Shown piece by piece: positions 7,410-14,773 of a DNA stretch of 26,719 nt; the stretch's first letter is position 1, and each line of letters begins with the position of its first letter. Source of the DNA: UBA10939 sp050942745. Lineage in GTDB: Bacteria; Myxococcota; Myxococcia; Myxococcales; UBA5297. The DNA lies in contig JBMNNX010000062.1 of NCBI GenBank assembly GCA_050942745.1, positions 1-26,719 of the forward strand, given 5' to 3'. The notes below the pieces were generated by a model. The model made no database searches. It saw nothing but the letters and a program-made list of their open reading frames with translations, and had not been told where the DNA came from. A program made the translations under genes and the position numbers.

Positions 7410-8411
7410 ATGCGCAAAACCCTCACGATCGAGGAAGGCGCGGCTGCCGCCGAGCTTGCGCTCGCCACGATGCTCATCGTGCCTATGGCCCTGTACTCGA
7501 TGTACGTCGGCGAGGCATTCGTGGCGGCGCTCAAGGCTCAAGAGGCGGAGATCGCAGCCACCTGGGAGATTACGGCCTTCCGCCTGCACGACTTCCGCTC
7601 GGGAAGCTACACCGGCCTCTACAGCAGCGCCGTCTCCGGCGCGGCCAACCGGGTCCGAAACGATCTGCGCGACTTCGACTCGTTTGACCCCAGCAACCGC
7701 AGCGGACGTATCAACGCGGTCAGCGAGTACGAGCTCACCCAGGTCGATTGCGGCGTGCGGCGCGGCGGCAACGCCGGCTCGGGGATGGGACCGGGCGGCG
7801 GACTCGGGTCCAGCTTCCTGCACTCGGATGGCTGGGTCGGCTGCCAGGCGCGCGTCGAGTTTTCAAACCGCTTCCTGCCCCGCAATGCCCACCGCGAGTT
7901 TTTCCGGCGCTCCGAGCTGCTGCCGAGCGAAGCCTCGTCGTTCGCGCTGTGCGGTCTGGGGCGCGACCCGCAGGGCTGCCGCGCGAGCCGCAACCGCGGC
8001 ATGGTCCTGTTCACAGACGACTGGGGGCTTGAGAACCCGAGCGAGAATCCTCTGGGAACGCAACAGAACCCTCAGTATTGGAACGTCGGCAACGCGATCT
8101 ACAGCGTCCTCGGCACCGCCAATCTCGGCGCGCTCGCGGTCTTGGGCGGGTTCACGCCGCTCGTGTACGCCTTCGACCAAGCGAACACCAGCTCGTTTCG
8201 CATGACCTATCGCAAGCGAATCACCGTCGAGCAGGACGTCAGCACCGCTGCCGGCACGTTCCGAGCCCACGCATCGCCGCATTGCGACGAAGACCGCCCG
8301 GCCCTCGAGGAGTACACGCACCGCATCGCGAAGATGAGCGCCAAGGTCTATTCCGAGCGAGTTCCCGGCAATTATCTCGGTAAGCAGCAGGCGGATTGGA
8401 ACCTGCAATGA
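7410..8411 (+). CDS. Second TadE-like pseudopilin
   Basis: The protein has 333 residues. The leader MRKTLTIEEG ends in Gly10 and is followed by AAAAE with Glu at +5 (E15) and a hydrophobic helix (about 16-38). This is a prepilin-peptidase-type start as in TadE/TadF. The remaining 290 residues are a soluble, presumably exported domain with several Cys (for example around residues 113-115, 145 and 180-195). I recognise no family for this part. A GGAGG Shine-Dalgarno lies 6 bp before the ATG. The stop codon overlaps the next start in an ATGA arrangement, which indicates translational coupling. Its large size compared with usual TadE/TadF proteins (about 130-200 residues) suggests a tip or scaffold role. 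Confidence 0.7.
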   Translation: MRKTLTIEEGAAAAELALATMLIVPMALYSMYVGEAFVAALKAQEAEIAATWEITAFRLHDFRSGSYTGLYSSAVSGAANRVRNDLRDFDSFDPSNRSGRINAVSEYELTQVDCGVRRGGNAGSGMGPGGGLGSSFLHSDGWVGCQARVEFSNRFLPRNAHREFFRRSELLPSEASSFALCGLGRDPQGCRASRNRGMVLFTDDWGLENPSENPLGTQQNPQYWNVGNAIYSVLGTANLGALAVLGGFTPLVYAFDQANTSSFRMTYRKRITVEQDVSTAAGTFRAHASPHCDEDRPALEEYTHRIAKMSAKVYSERVPGNYLGKQQADWNLQ

Positions 8412-9415
8412 GCTCCGGCCCGCGCCATCTGGTCAGCATCCGGACGGCCGCCGCGCTTCTTCTTGGACTTGGCCTCGGCCTGCTTACCGGTCGGCTGACC
8501 GGCGCAGGGGCGGTCGACTACGGCGTCCTGGCCCACCGCGACGCCCTGGCGGCCACCGAGCCCCATCGAGACACCGGGGCGGTTCGCCCCGAGGACCGCG
8601 TCTGCGGACCCGATCCCTTTTTCTGGGAGAACTCGCTCTGTTTCGATCAGACCGCGCAGGAGCAAGCGTTGCGCGAGCTTGAACGCGTCCTGGTGCGCGA
8701 GTCGGGTATTCTCGCCGGCCGGCTCGGCAAGCTGCGCACCGGGCAGGAGGCTCTGCGCGAGCGCTTTCCGCCGTTTCCGCAGGCCTACATGCCTATCGTC
8801 CCGATGGGCGACGAAATCGTCGCCAACGGCGTCCCGATGAACCTCGCGTTCTTCGAGGCCAAGGCCGATGCGCCGCGGATCCTCGAGTACTACGCCACGC
8901 ACTTCAGCTCCCGCGGCTGGTCATGGAGCGGGGTCAAGGAGAACTACCAGGTCATCCCTCACCCCGCGATCAGCGCCATCGACCTCGAGGAGCGCGTGCA
9001 GATGACGGTGATGGTGCTGGAAGACCGCGAGGAGGGCTACAGCACGGTGTTCCTTGGGCTTGCCGACATGCTGCCCGAAGCGCAACGGCCGCTCGAGGAC
9101 GTCGGCGACCTGCCCGTGTTCCCGGGCAGCGGCCCCGTGGCGCTGCGCTCGTTCGACCTTGAGGCCTCGGGCCTGACCGTCACCTTCACGGTGGCCGAGC
9201 CAAACGAGACGGTGGTGAGCTTCTACCGGGAGAGAATGCGCGAGCTTGGCTACTCGGAGCACGAGCCCGCCCCCGCCGTCACCGACGAGCTGGGAGCGAC
9301 GATCCAAACCCTCCGCTTCGCGTCCGATCACGGGCGCTGGACGCTTGCTCTGACATCCTACGACGGCGAGACTGGGGTCACGGCCGTCAATTCGATTCAG
9401 GAGGTGCGGCAATGA
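8408..9415 (+). CDS. Membrane-anchored protein with an internally duplicated domain
   Basis: The protein has 335 residues from the ATG at 8408, which overlaps the preceding stop (ATGA). Residues about 11-36 are a single hydrophobic helix (uncleaved anchor or signal peptide). After a helical linker (about 80-118), two similar alpha/beta units follow. Each opens with a 'xP(I/V)xP' strand (MPIVPMGD at 128; LPVFPGSG at 235). Each continues to a helix ending in an aromatic dipeptide (ADAPRILEYYATHFSSRGW at 153-171; EPNETVVSFYRERMRELGY at 264-282) and closes with strands. I read this as a tandem duplication. No named family is recognised. Its position between pseudopilins and the Flp-like pilin suggests a structural or assembly part of the same envelope system. 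Confidence 0.7.
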   Translation: MSSGPRHLVSIRTAAALLLGLGLGLLTGRLTGAGAVDYGVLAHRDALAATEPHRDTGAVRPEDRVCGPDPFFWENSLCFDQTAQEQALRELERVLVRESGILAGRLGKLRTGQEALRERFPPFPQAYMPIVPMGDEIVANGVPMNLAFFEAKADAPRILEYYATHFSSRGWSWSGVKENYQVIPHPAISAIDLEERVQMTVMVLEDREEGYSTVFLGLADMLPEAQRPLEDVGDLPVFPGSGPVALRSFDLEASGLTVTFTVAEPNETVVSFYRERMRELGYSEHEPAPAVTDELGATIQTLRFASDHGRWTLALTSYDGETGVTAVNSIQEVRQ

Positions 9416-9627
9416 AGCGCCATATCCTCGAGCCAGCAAGGCGCCTCGTGGCAGCGCTGCTGCGCGACGAGGCTGGACAGGCCATGGTCGAATACTCGGT
9501 GACGACCATCTTCATGTTCGGCGTCATCGCCGCGGGCGTCTCCTGGCCGTTCACACGCGACCTGTTCGATGGCCTGCAGCGATACATCGACCTTTACTTC
9601 TACGCGCTCAACCTCGCCCTCGGCTAA
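9412..9627 (+). CDS. Flp-like pilin
   Basis: The protein has 71 residues and its start overlaps the previous stop (ATGA). The leader of 22 residues ends ...LLRDEAG. The cleavage site G22|Q23 is followed by Glu at +5 and Tyr at +6 (GQAMVEY), the hallmark of Flp/Tad major pilins (usually G|ATAIEY). The mature part would be 49 residues: a hydrophobic helix (TTIFMFGVIAAGVSW) and a short aromatic tail (YIDLYFYALNLALG). This size fits Flp pilins, but TTIFMFG and the aromatic tail are unlike the typical 'LIAALIAVVII' helix, so it could also be a minor pilin-like subunit. It would be processed by a TadV/CpaA-type prepilin peptidase, which is not encoded here. Confidence 0.75.
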   Translation: MKRHILEPARRLVAALLRDEAGQAMVEYSVTTIFMFGVIAAGVSWPFTRDLFDGLQRYIDLYFYALNLALG

Positions 9628-9645
9628 GGGGCGAACGGAGGCCGC

Positions 9646-9966
9646 ATGAAGCGCTGGATTCTGGCTCCGCTGGCGGCATTGATGTGCACGGCGGCGGCCC
9701 CTGGACTCAAGGCCAAGGATTGTCCGTCCTTCTGCAAGCGCTCGGTCGCCGAGTGCAAGAAGATGTGCAAAGACGATGCCGGGTGCACTCAAGGCTGCGA
9801 GGAGAGCAGCAAGATGTGCCCCAAGATGTGCGAAGCGATGACCAAGCATCCTAACGATCCGGCCCGCCTTCAGATGGAAATGCGAAAGGTCATCGAGGCC
9901 GAAGAGGCAAGACAAGCCAAGGGCTCGAACGCTGCCGAGTTCAAGGGCGGCAAGCACGTCCACTGA
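9646..9966 (+). CDS. Small secreted Cys-rich protein with four CX3C motifs
   Basis: The protein has 106 residues. Residues 1-23 are a signal peptide (MKRWILAPLAALMCTAAAPG then LKA). The mature N-terminal half has eight Cys arranged as four CX3C pairs: 26/30, 37/41, 47/51 and 58/62, spaced 11, 10 and 11 residues apart. Between them are charged helix-prone residues. The C-terminal third (about 68-106) is charged, helical and Cys-free, ending in GGKHVH. The regular spacing suggests antiparallel helices held by disulfides, or a metal site; this is inferred. I recognise no family. It is the last gene of the Tad-like operon, 18 bp after the pilin gene with its own GGAGG, and is followed by an intrinsic terminator. 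Confidence 0.8.
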   Translation: MKRWILAPLAALMCTAAAPGLKAKDCPSFCKRSVAECKKMCKDDAGCTQGCEESSKMCPKMCEAMTKHPNDPARLQMEMRKVIEAEEARQAKGSNAAEFKGGKHVH

Positions 9967-9989
9967 AAGCCGCACAGCGAAACCTGCCC

Positions 9990-10017
9990 GGGCGCGCCCT
10001 CTCCAGGCGCGCCCTTT
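9990..10017 (+). terminator. Intrinsic terminator of the Tad-like operon
   Basis: A perfect 9-bp GC stem (GGGCGCGCC at 9990-9998 paired with 10006-10014) with a 7-nt loop is followed by TTT. It starts 24 nt after the stop codon of the last operon gene and lies between convergent genes. Confidence 0.8.
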
Positions 10018-10067
10018 GTACCTGAGGCCCCGGACAAGAGAGCTCGCGCGCCCTCTCAGCTCGCCGG

Positions 10068-11813
10068 CTATTCGAGCGTGGCGGCAGGCATCTCCCGGCG
10101 GCAGCGCGCTATCCCCTGCCCCGCCGCTGTGACCCCCGGGTTGCGCCGCCGGACCTGTTCATAAAGCTCGATCGCCTCCTCGCAGCGCCCCTTGCGGTAA
10201 TGGGCGTCGGCCCTGCGCATCAGCGCCGAGAGCTCATCGATCTGCTTCTCCAAATCGACGACCTTTCGCCGCATCGGACTGTCGGCCGGAATCGCCTTGA
10301 GCATCTGCGCGGCGGTGGCGAGACGTCCCGCGAGGTATTCGTTGTTCGCCTGGGCGAGCATCGCGGACTCCGCCAGCAGCCGCACCGAAGCAGTGTCGTC
10401 TCCTCCGCGATGCGAGCCCGGCTGCGCCGCCTGATCCGGGTCGCCTCCGGCGCCTGCCTCCTCGGCGATCGCCGCGGGTACAGTATCCGGAGACGCCGTC
10501 GCCGCGGACGCGCTTGCCGCGGGCGCGGGCGCGGCGGTCACTGTCGCCGAGGACGCGGTTGGCTGAGCTGCGCTCGGCCCAACGGGACTCGACGCGGATG
10601 CCGACGTGTCGAACGCCCCGTGTGCCGGAGGGCGCTCCTGCCCGACTTCGACCGGCGGCGGGCCTCTGCGCAGGAGCGCGTAGCCTGCCGCGCCCCCGGC
10701 GCCGACGAGCACGACGGCGACGAGCGCGGGCGCGAGCGCCCTTCGCGGCGCACGCCGATTCGGACTGTACGGAGAGCTCTCGTACGAGGTCTTCTCGAGC
10801 GCCCGGCGCTTGAGAAGAGTCGCCTGAAAGGCTTCCCCGCCGGAAGCCAAAGCGCCGGGCACGGCGGCCGGCGCCAGCGCCAGGAGGGCCGCGGCGAACT
10901 CGCCCATCGACTCGAAGCGCTGCTCGCGCTGTTTTGCGACCGCCTTCTGCACCACCCGGTCGAGCCCCTCGGGCACCGCGAGGTCGGGCGCGACATCCGC
11001 AAAATGCGGCATCGGCTCCACTACCTGTTTGCGCAGCGTCTCGGCGATCGAATGACCGGAAAACGGATGGACTCCGGTGATGAGCTCGAAGAGAACCAAG
11101 CCGAGTGCATAAATGTCGGTGCGGTGATCGACATCGCGCCCTTCGGCTTGTTCGGGAGACATGTAGCGAGGAGTGCCGCAAATGCTGCCGGCGGCCGTCA
11201 AGCGCGTCCCCTGCTCGCCCATCAGACGCGCGATGCCAAAATCGAGCACCTTGGCGTGGTAGCCCCTCAGCCCCTTCACCAACATGATGTTTTCGGGTTT
11301 CAGGTCGCGGTGAACGATGCCCGTGGAATGCGCGTATCCGAGCACCTCGCAAACCTGCAAGACCACGTCGAGCGAATCCTCGAGCGAAAACTGCTGCCGC
11401 TGTTCGAGCTCGCGCTTGAGATCGGTGCCCTCGACGTACTCCATCGATATGTAAAGCGTGCCGTCGGCGTCCTGGCCAAAATCGTGTAACTGCACCGCAT
11501 GCGGATGGGAGAGCTGGCCGTAGGATTTCGCCTCGTTGAGGAAGCGGCGAACGAGGTCGGGATTTCCCGAAAAATTGGGATTCAAGAACTTGATGGCGAC
11601 GCGTTGGCCCACCCCTACGTGCTCGGCCAGATACACCGAGCCCATCCCGCCTTGGCCCAGCTTGCGGGTGATGCGATAGCGGCCCCCGACCACTCTGTCG
11701 AGCATCGGGTCGCCCGCGGGCTTCATCTCAAGAGCCACCTGGCTGCCGCAGTGAGGGCAGCTTCCCGTCCACGTCGCATGCTCGGCCCCGCAACTCTGGC
11801 ACATCGCCGCCAT
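10068..11813 (-). CDS. Membrane-spanning Ser/Thr protein kinase with N-terminal zinc ribbon and C-terminal TPR-like region
   Basis: The protein has 581 residues. Residues 5-22 are a zinc ribbon (C5, C8, C19, C22). The Hanks-type kinase domain (about 46-310) is complete: GQGGMGSVY (53-61), VAIK K75, HRDLKPEN (168-175), DFG (191-193), SPE (219-221). It should phosphorylate Ser/Thr residues of protein substrates. A membrane helix lies at about 360-382. An Ala/Pro/Ser-rich linker follows, and about 85 C-terminal residues form TPR-like helices (ADAHYRKGRCEEAIELYEQV). The kinase is thus cytoplasmic and the TPR end periplasmic. The ATG at 11813 has AAAGGAG five bases upstream and is preferred over a GTG at 11846 that would put residues before the zinc ribbon. 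It is transcribed alone or at the end of the TPR/PEGA run and converges on the Tad operon. Confidence 0.9.
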   Translation of the reverse strand: MAAMCQSCGAEHATWTGSCPHCGSQVALEMKPAGDPMLDRVVGGRYRITRKLGQGGMGSVYLAEHVGVGQRVAIKFLNPNFSGNPDLVRRFLNEAKSYGQLSHPHAVQLHDFGQDADGTLYISMEYVEGTDLKRELEQRQQFSLEDSLDVVLQVCEVLGYAHSTGIVHRDLKPENIMLVKGLRGYHAKVLDFGIARLMGEQGTRLTAAGSICGTPRYMSPEQAEGRDVDHRTDIYALGLVLFELITGVHPFSGHSIAETLRKQVVEPMPHFADVAPDLAVPEGLDRVVQKAVAKQREQRFESMGEFAAALLALAPAAVPGALASGGEAFQATLLKRRALEKTSYESSPYSPNRRAPRRALAPALVAVVLVGAGGAAGYALLRRGPPPVEVGQERPPAHGAFDTSASASSPVGPSAAQPTASSATVTAAPAPAASASAATASPDTVPAAIAEEAGAGGDPDQAAQPGSHRGGDDTASVRLLAESAMLAQANNEYLAGRLATAAQMLKAIPADSPMRRKVVDLEKQIDELSALMRRADAHYRKGRCEEAIELYEQVRRRNPGVTAAGQGIARCRREMPAATLE

Positions 11814-11818
11814 CTCAG

Positions 11819-11825
11819 CTCCTTT
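11819..11825 (-). promoter_or_regulatory. Ribosome binding site deciding the kinase start
   Basis: AAAGGAG lies five bases before the ATG at 11813. The longer GTG option at 11846 has no comparable site. Confidence 0.65.
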
Positions 11826-11869
11826 GCCGATGAGTTGGGAGTTCACGCACCCGCGTCAGTCAGCCTTGG

Positions 11870-11875
11870 ATTCTA
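11870..11875 (-). promoter_or_regulatory. Candidate -10 element of the zinc-ribbon kinase gene
   Basis: On the minus strand TAGAAT (followed by CC) lies about 57 nt before the start at 11813. It is the same octamer, TAGAATCC, as before the pseudokinase gene. No consensus -35 is visible 16-18 bp upstream. Confidence 0.3.
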
Positions 11876-11939
11876 TCCTTGTGCCAAATTGAAATGCGCC
11901 GCGCGGGCTCGCCCGATTGTCGCCGCCGCCGAGAGCGCG

Positions 11940-12018
11940 GCCGTAAGTCGGCCCGCGATACCCGGAGCAGCAACCCGCGGGCCATGCGCGCGCGGCGATT
12001 CGGCGCTCGCCGTAAGTC
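11940..12018. repeat. Intergenic direct and inverted repeats upstream of the kinase
   Basis: The 238-bp gap between the TPR gene stop and the kinase start holds a 10-bp direct repeat GCCGTAAGTC (11940-11949 and 12009-12018). Between the copies is a perfect 8-bp inverted repeat GGCCCGCG/CGCGGGCC (11950-11957 and 11976-11983, 18-nt loop). The hairpin has no T-tract on either side. It could be an attenuating or terminating structure after the TPR gene or binding sites for a regulator; neither is proven. Confidence 0.35.
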
Positions 12019-12051
12019 TCCTTCCGTCGCACCGTCGAGCGCGGCTCGAGC

Positions 12052-13137
12052 CTATCGTTCGAAGCGACGCTCGAAGAGAAAGCGCTCCAGCTCGGCTGCC
12101 GCGGCCGTCGGGCCCAAGTCGAGGGCGACCGCAAGGCTGAGGACCGCGGTCCTCGGATCGTCCGGGAGCCCCGAACGCAGCGCCTTGAGGGCGCCCACCT
12201 TGTCGCCGGCAAGATAGCGAGCCAGGCCCCGGTGGAAGACGGCCTCGAGGTTGCTCGGGTCCGCGTCGGCAGCGGCGGCGAACTGCTTCTCGGCCTCACC
12301 CGGGCTTCCCTCGATGAGAAGCGCCATGCCCTCGAGGACGGCGATGCGCGAGGTTTGCGTCTGCTGCTCGATGCCGCAATCGAGGGCAAGCTGATACAGG
12401 CGTGCGGCCTCCCGAAGCTCATCGGGCGCGGCCCGCTTTCGCCGTGACGCCGAGAGCTCGAAGACGCCGTCGGCCTGCTTCATCGCGGCGCGCCCGAGCT
12501 TTGCGGCCATCTCGCCCATCTCGGGAGCCGCGTAGCCCGCCGAAAGCAGCGCTTGCAGATGCTCGGAGGCGGCGACCAGCGCGCCCTTGTCGAGCGCCTC
12601 GAAGAAGGACGCCTTCAGGTTCACGTACGTCCTGCCGAGGTCCTTGCCGCTCGGCTTCGCCGCCAGCCTGCGCTCGCACAGTCCCAGCTCGCTCTCAGCC
12701 TTGTCCCGGTCCGGGGACACCGCCGCGTTGCGCACGTAGGCCCGATAGGCCTGGCAGGCGTGCTCGATCTCGTCGAGCGCATACAGGGCCCGAGCGAGCG
12801 ACAGGTAGGTTGGCAGCGTCGAGGGCGCAGCGCGCGCCGCCTTGTAGAAGTGCTCCCTCGCCTGCGCGTAGGCCTTCTCGTTGTAGAGGCGCATCCCCTC
12901 CGCGACGAGGAGGTCGGCGTTGCCCACCCCCGGCCCAACGAGCGGCTCGGCCCGCGCCGCGGCGGGGGCAAGCAGCCAGACCGCCATCGCCAGGCTCGCG
13001 AGGCTCGGCCCCGAGAGGGCCGCTCGCCGTCCCCGCGACGGCAAAGCGCGCCCGCAGCAGCGCGGCGGCACTTCAGCGTGGGCCCGGGGCTCCCGGAGAT
13101 TATCGAAGCCACTAGAACGCATAGCCGACTCCGACAT
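12052..13137 (-). CDS. Secreted TPR protein
   Basis: The protein has 361 residues. A long basic N-terminus leads into a hydrophobic stretch (LASLAMAVWLLAPAAARA, ending about residue 63) that looks like a signal peptide with AxA cleavage, so the mature protein is periplasmic. TPR motifs follow: LVAEGMRLYNEKAYAQAREH, YLSLARALYALDEIEHACQA and, near the end, AVFHRGLARYLAGDKVGALK. Two starts are possible: ATG at 13137 (AGGGG upstream) or ATG at 13122 (GGAG upstream). Both lie inside the 3' end of the preceding PEGA gene (26 or 11 bp overlap), which indicates coupled translation. The pair probably works together in the envelope. No exact family is known to me. Confidence 0.8.
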   Translation of the reverse strand: MSESAMRSSGFDNLREPRAHAEVPPRCCGRALPSRGRRAALSGPSLASLAMAVWLLAPAAARAEPLVGPGVGNADLLVAEGMRLYNEKAYAQAREHFYKAARAAPSTLPTYLSLARALYALDEIEHACQAYRAYVRNAAVSPDRDKAESELGLCERRLAAKPSGKDLGRTYVNLKASFFEALDKGALVAASEHLQALLSAGYAAPEMGEMAAKLGRAAMKQADGVFELSASRRKRAAPDELREAARLYQLALDCGIEQQTQTSRIAVLEGMALLIEGSPGEAEKQFAAAADADPSNLEAVFHRGLARYLAGDKVGALKALRSGLPDDPRTAVLSLAVALDLGPTAAAAELERFLFERRFER

Positions 13138-14584
13138 GGAACCCCTGGAAGCCCGAGGTCTCCGAGAGGGTCCAGCTATGGCGGAAGATGCCCTCGATGT
13201 AGAGACCGGCGAAGACGAGTGCCCGCAGCCCGATCTGCGCGGTCCCCTGAAAATCGAGCAGGTAGAGATCGTCGAGCTCGCGCCCGTCGGCGGCCCGGAC
13301 GTTGTTGAGGATCATCCCCCGCGCCTCCAGGCCGATCTGTCCGACGAGGCTAAAACGCCACAGGGCCACGCGCAGGTGCGGCTGGAGGGCGCGAATGACG
13401 ACCGCGGTCGCATCGGCGCGCCCTTCCTTGGGCGTGACGCGCTCGAGGGTAAAGGCGAACGGCGCGGTGCTGTGGTAGTAGCCCGCCCCGAAGACCATCA
13501 GGCCGAAGTGGCGCCCGTCGTGGCCGTATTCGAAGGAGAGCCCGCTCAGGCTCGGCTCGTTTGTCAACCGGCGCGCGAGCGGGCCTTTGTCCCTGAAAGG
13601 ATTGCCCTCGGCGCCGAGATCGCCGCCGTGCAACCAGGCCTGCTCGTAGCTGACCTGGAAATAGGCGCCGCCCGAATAGACCTGCTCCTGCGCCCGGGTG
13701 AGCTCCCGGCGAAACGCGGTCCAGCGGGTCGGCTCGAGCGTCCTCTCGACGGCAAGCGTCTCCCCAGGCCGGACTTCGACCTCCTCGGCGAGCGGGACGA
13801 AGCCCTTGAGATCGATGAGAATTCGGTGCTTGCCCGGCTGGACCACCTCCTCGACCTTGCCGGTCCCAAGCCGCTTGCCGTCGACGCTGATGCCAGCGCC
13901 CTCGGGCGCGGCCGCGACGACCAGGCGCGCCGGGCTCTTCTCGAGCGTCTCGGAGACGACGAGCGCGCCGCGGATCGGCACGTCGATCACCTTCTCGATG
14001 GCCACGTGTGAGGCGAGCTCGAGCCGGACCTTCCGTTCGCCCGGCAGCACCTGGCCGGAGTAGGGCGTCCCCCCCACCTTCTCGCCGTCGATGAACAGCG
14101 TGGCGCCAGGAGGCACGGTCGCCACCTCTATCGTCGACGCGAGCGGCACCACCTTGACCAGCGCGGCGATCAACGCGCGGTCGAGGCTGCTGCCGGTGCC
14201 TTCCGCGTGGGCGCGCTCGCCGGTCCGCGGCACGTAGCTCGTGACCCGGCACCGATAGGCAAGCTCCTCGTGCCCGGCCTTGAGCATCACGACGCGATCC
14301 AAGCCCAAGAACGCAACGAAGGAGTCGATGGGATCGGAGCAAGCCGCCTCACCGGTCAGGCAATCGAGGCTGGGCCGCTTGCCCACCAGCGCCTCGGCCA
14401 GCGCGCGCCTGCCGACGATCTGGCCCCCTTCGCCCGCCATCAGCTTGCCGAGCGCCTCCTCGGTGCGCGACACGAGCAGCTCTTGCCCCGGATACAGCGG
14501 CTGCACGAGCCAGACGGTATTCGGCTGTGACGTAGCCCCTGCCGAGGAAGCGAGCAGCAGGCAGAGGGTCGCTGAAGAAAGCAT
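13112..14584 (-). CDS. PEGA-domain protein with C-terminal outer-membrane beta-barrel-like region
   Basis: The protein has 490 residues. Residues 1-19 are a signal peptide. An N-terminal domain (about 23-145) has a Cys pair (C75, C82) and recalls the 'bulk' domain seen in deltaproteobacterial PEGA proteins. Two PEGA repeats follow: about 150-205 (VPPGATLFIDGEKVGGTPYSG) and 220-283 (PEGAGISVDGKRLG...GKHRILIDLKGF). Residues about 300-490 are rich in alternating aromatic strands and end in GVGYAF; the terminal Phe is typical of outer-membrane barrels. It may link the outer membrane to periplasmic partners. The ATG at 14584 has only a weak GGGG Shine-Dalgarno. It is the first gene of a two-gene unit with the overlapping TPR gene. 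Confidence 0.8.
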   Translation of the reverse strand: MLSSATLCLLLASSAGATSQPNTVWLVQPLYPGQELLVSRTEEALGKLMAGEGGQIVGRRALAEALVGKRPSLDCLTGEAACSDPIDSFVAFLGLDRVVMLKAGHEELAYRCRVTSYVPRTGERAHAEGTGSSLDRALIAALVKVVPLASTIEVATVPPGATLFIDGEKVGGTPYSGQVLPGERKVRLELASHVAIEKVIDVPIRGALVVSETLEKSPARLVVAAAPEGAGISVDGKRLGTGKVEEVVQPGKHRILIDLKGFVPLAEEVEVRPGETLAVERTLEPTRWTAFRRELTRAQEQVYSGGAYFQVSYEQAWLHGGDLGAEGNPFRDKGPLARRLTNEPSLSGLSFEYGHDGRHFGLMVFGAGYYHSTAPFAFTLERVTPKEGRADATAVVIRALQPHLRVALWRFSLVGQIGLEARGMILNNVRAADGRELDDLYLLDFQGTAQIGLRALVFAGLYIEGIFRHSWTLSETSGFQGFHVGVGYAF

Positions 14585-14612
14585 TGGTGCGGGCCCCGGC
14601 TTGGTGGTTTGC

Positions 14613-14625
14613 TGTGAAAATCACA
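14613..14625. promoter_or_regulatory. Putative operator palindrome upstream of the PEGA gene
   Basis: TGTGA-AAA-TCACA is a perfect dyad 28 bp before the PEGA start codon. The half-sites equal those of CRP/FNR-type regulators, but the spacer is 3 instead of 6 bases, so a CRP family site in the strict sense is unlikely. A different dimeric regulator is possible. The surrounding GC-rich sequence makes this AT-containing palindrome stand out. Confidence 0.35.
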
Positions 14626-14773
14626 AAGGCGAGGGAATCGCAACGAGTGCCCGGGGCGCGCGCGCGAGCGCCACAGCGGCAGATCTGGCGCGCATCCGGA
14701 CAGCTCTGCCCGGCGAGAGCGCGAGGGGCGCCGATAGCTGCTCGGGCGCTTTCTCGAGAGGGGCGAGAAGAGA

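Noticed and set aside
11850..11895. Sigma-54 promoter (TGGCAC on the minus strand)
   Set aside because: The -12 GC element is missing at the required distance.
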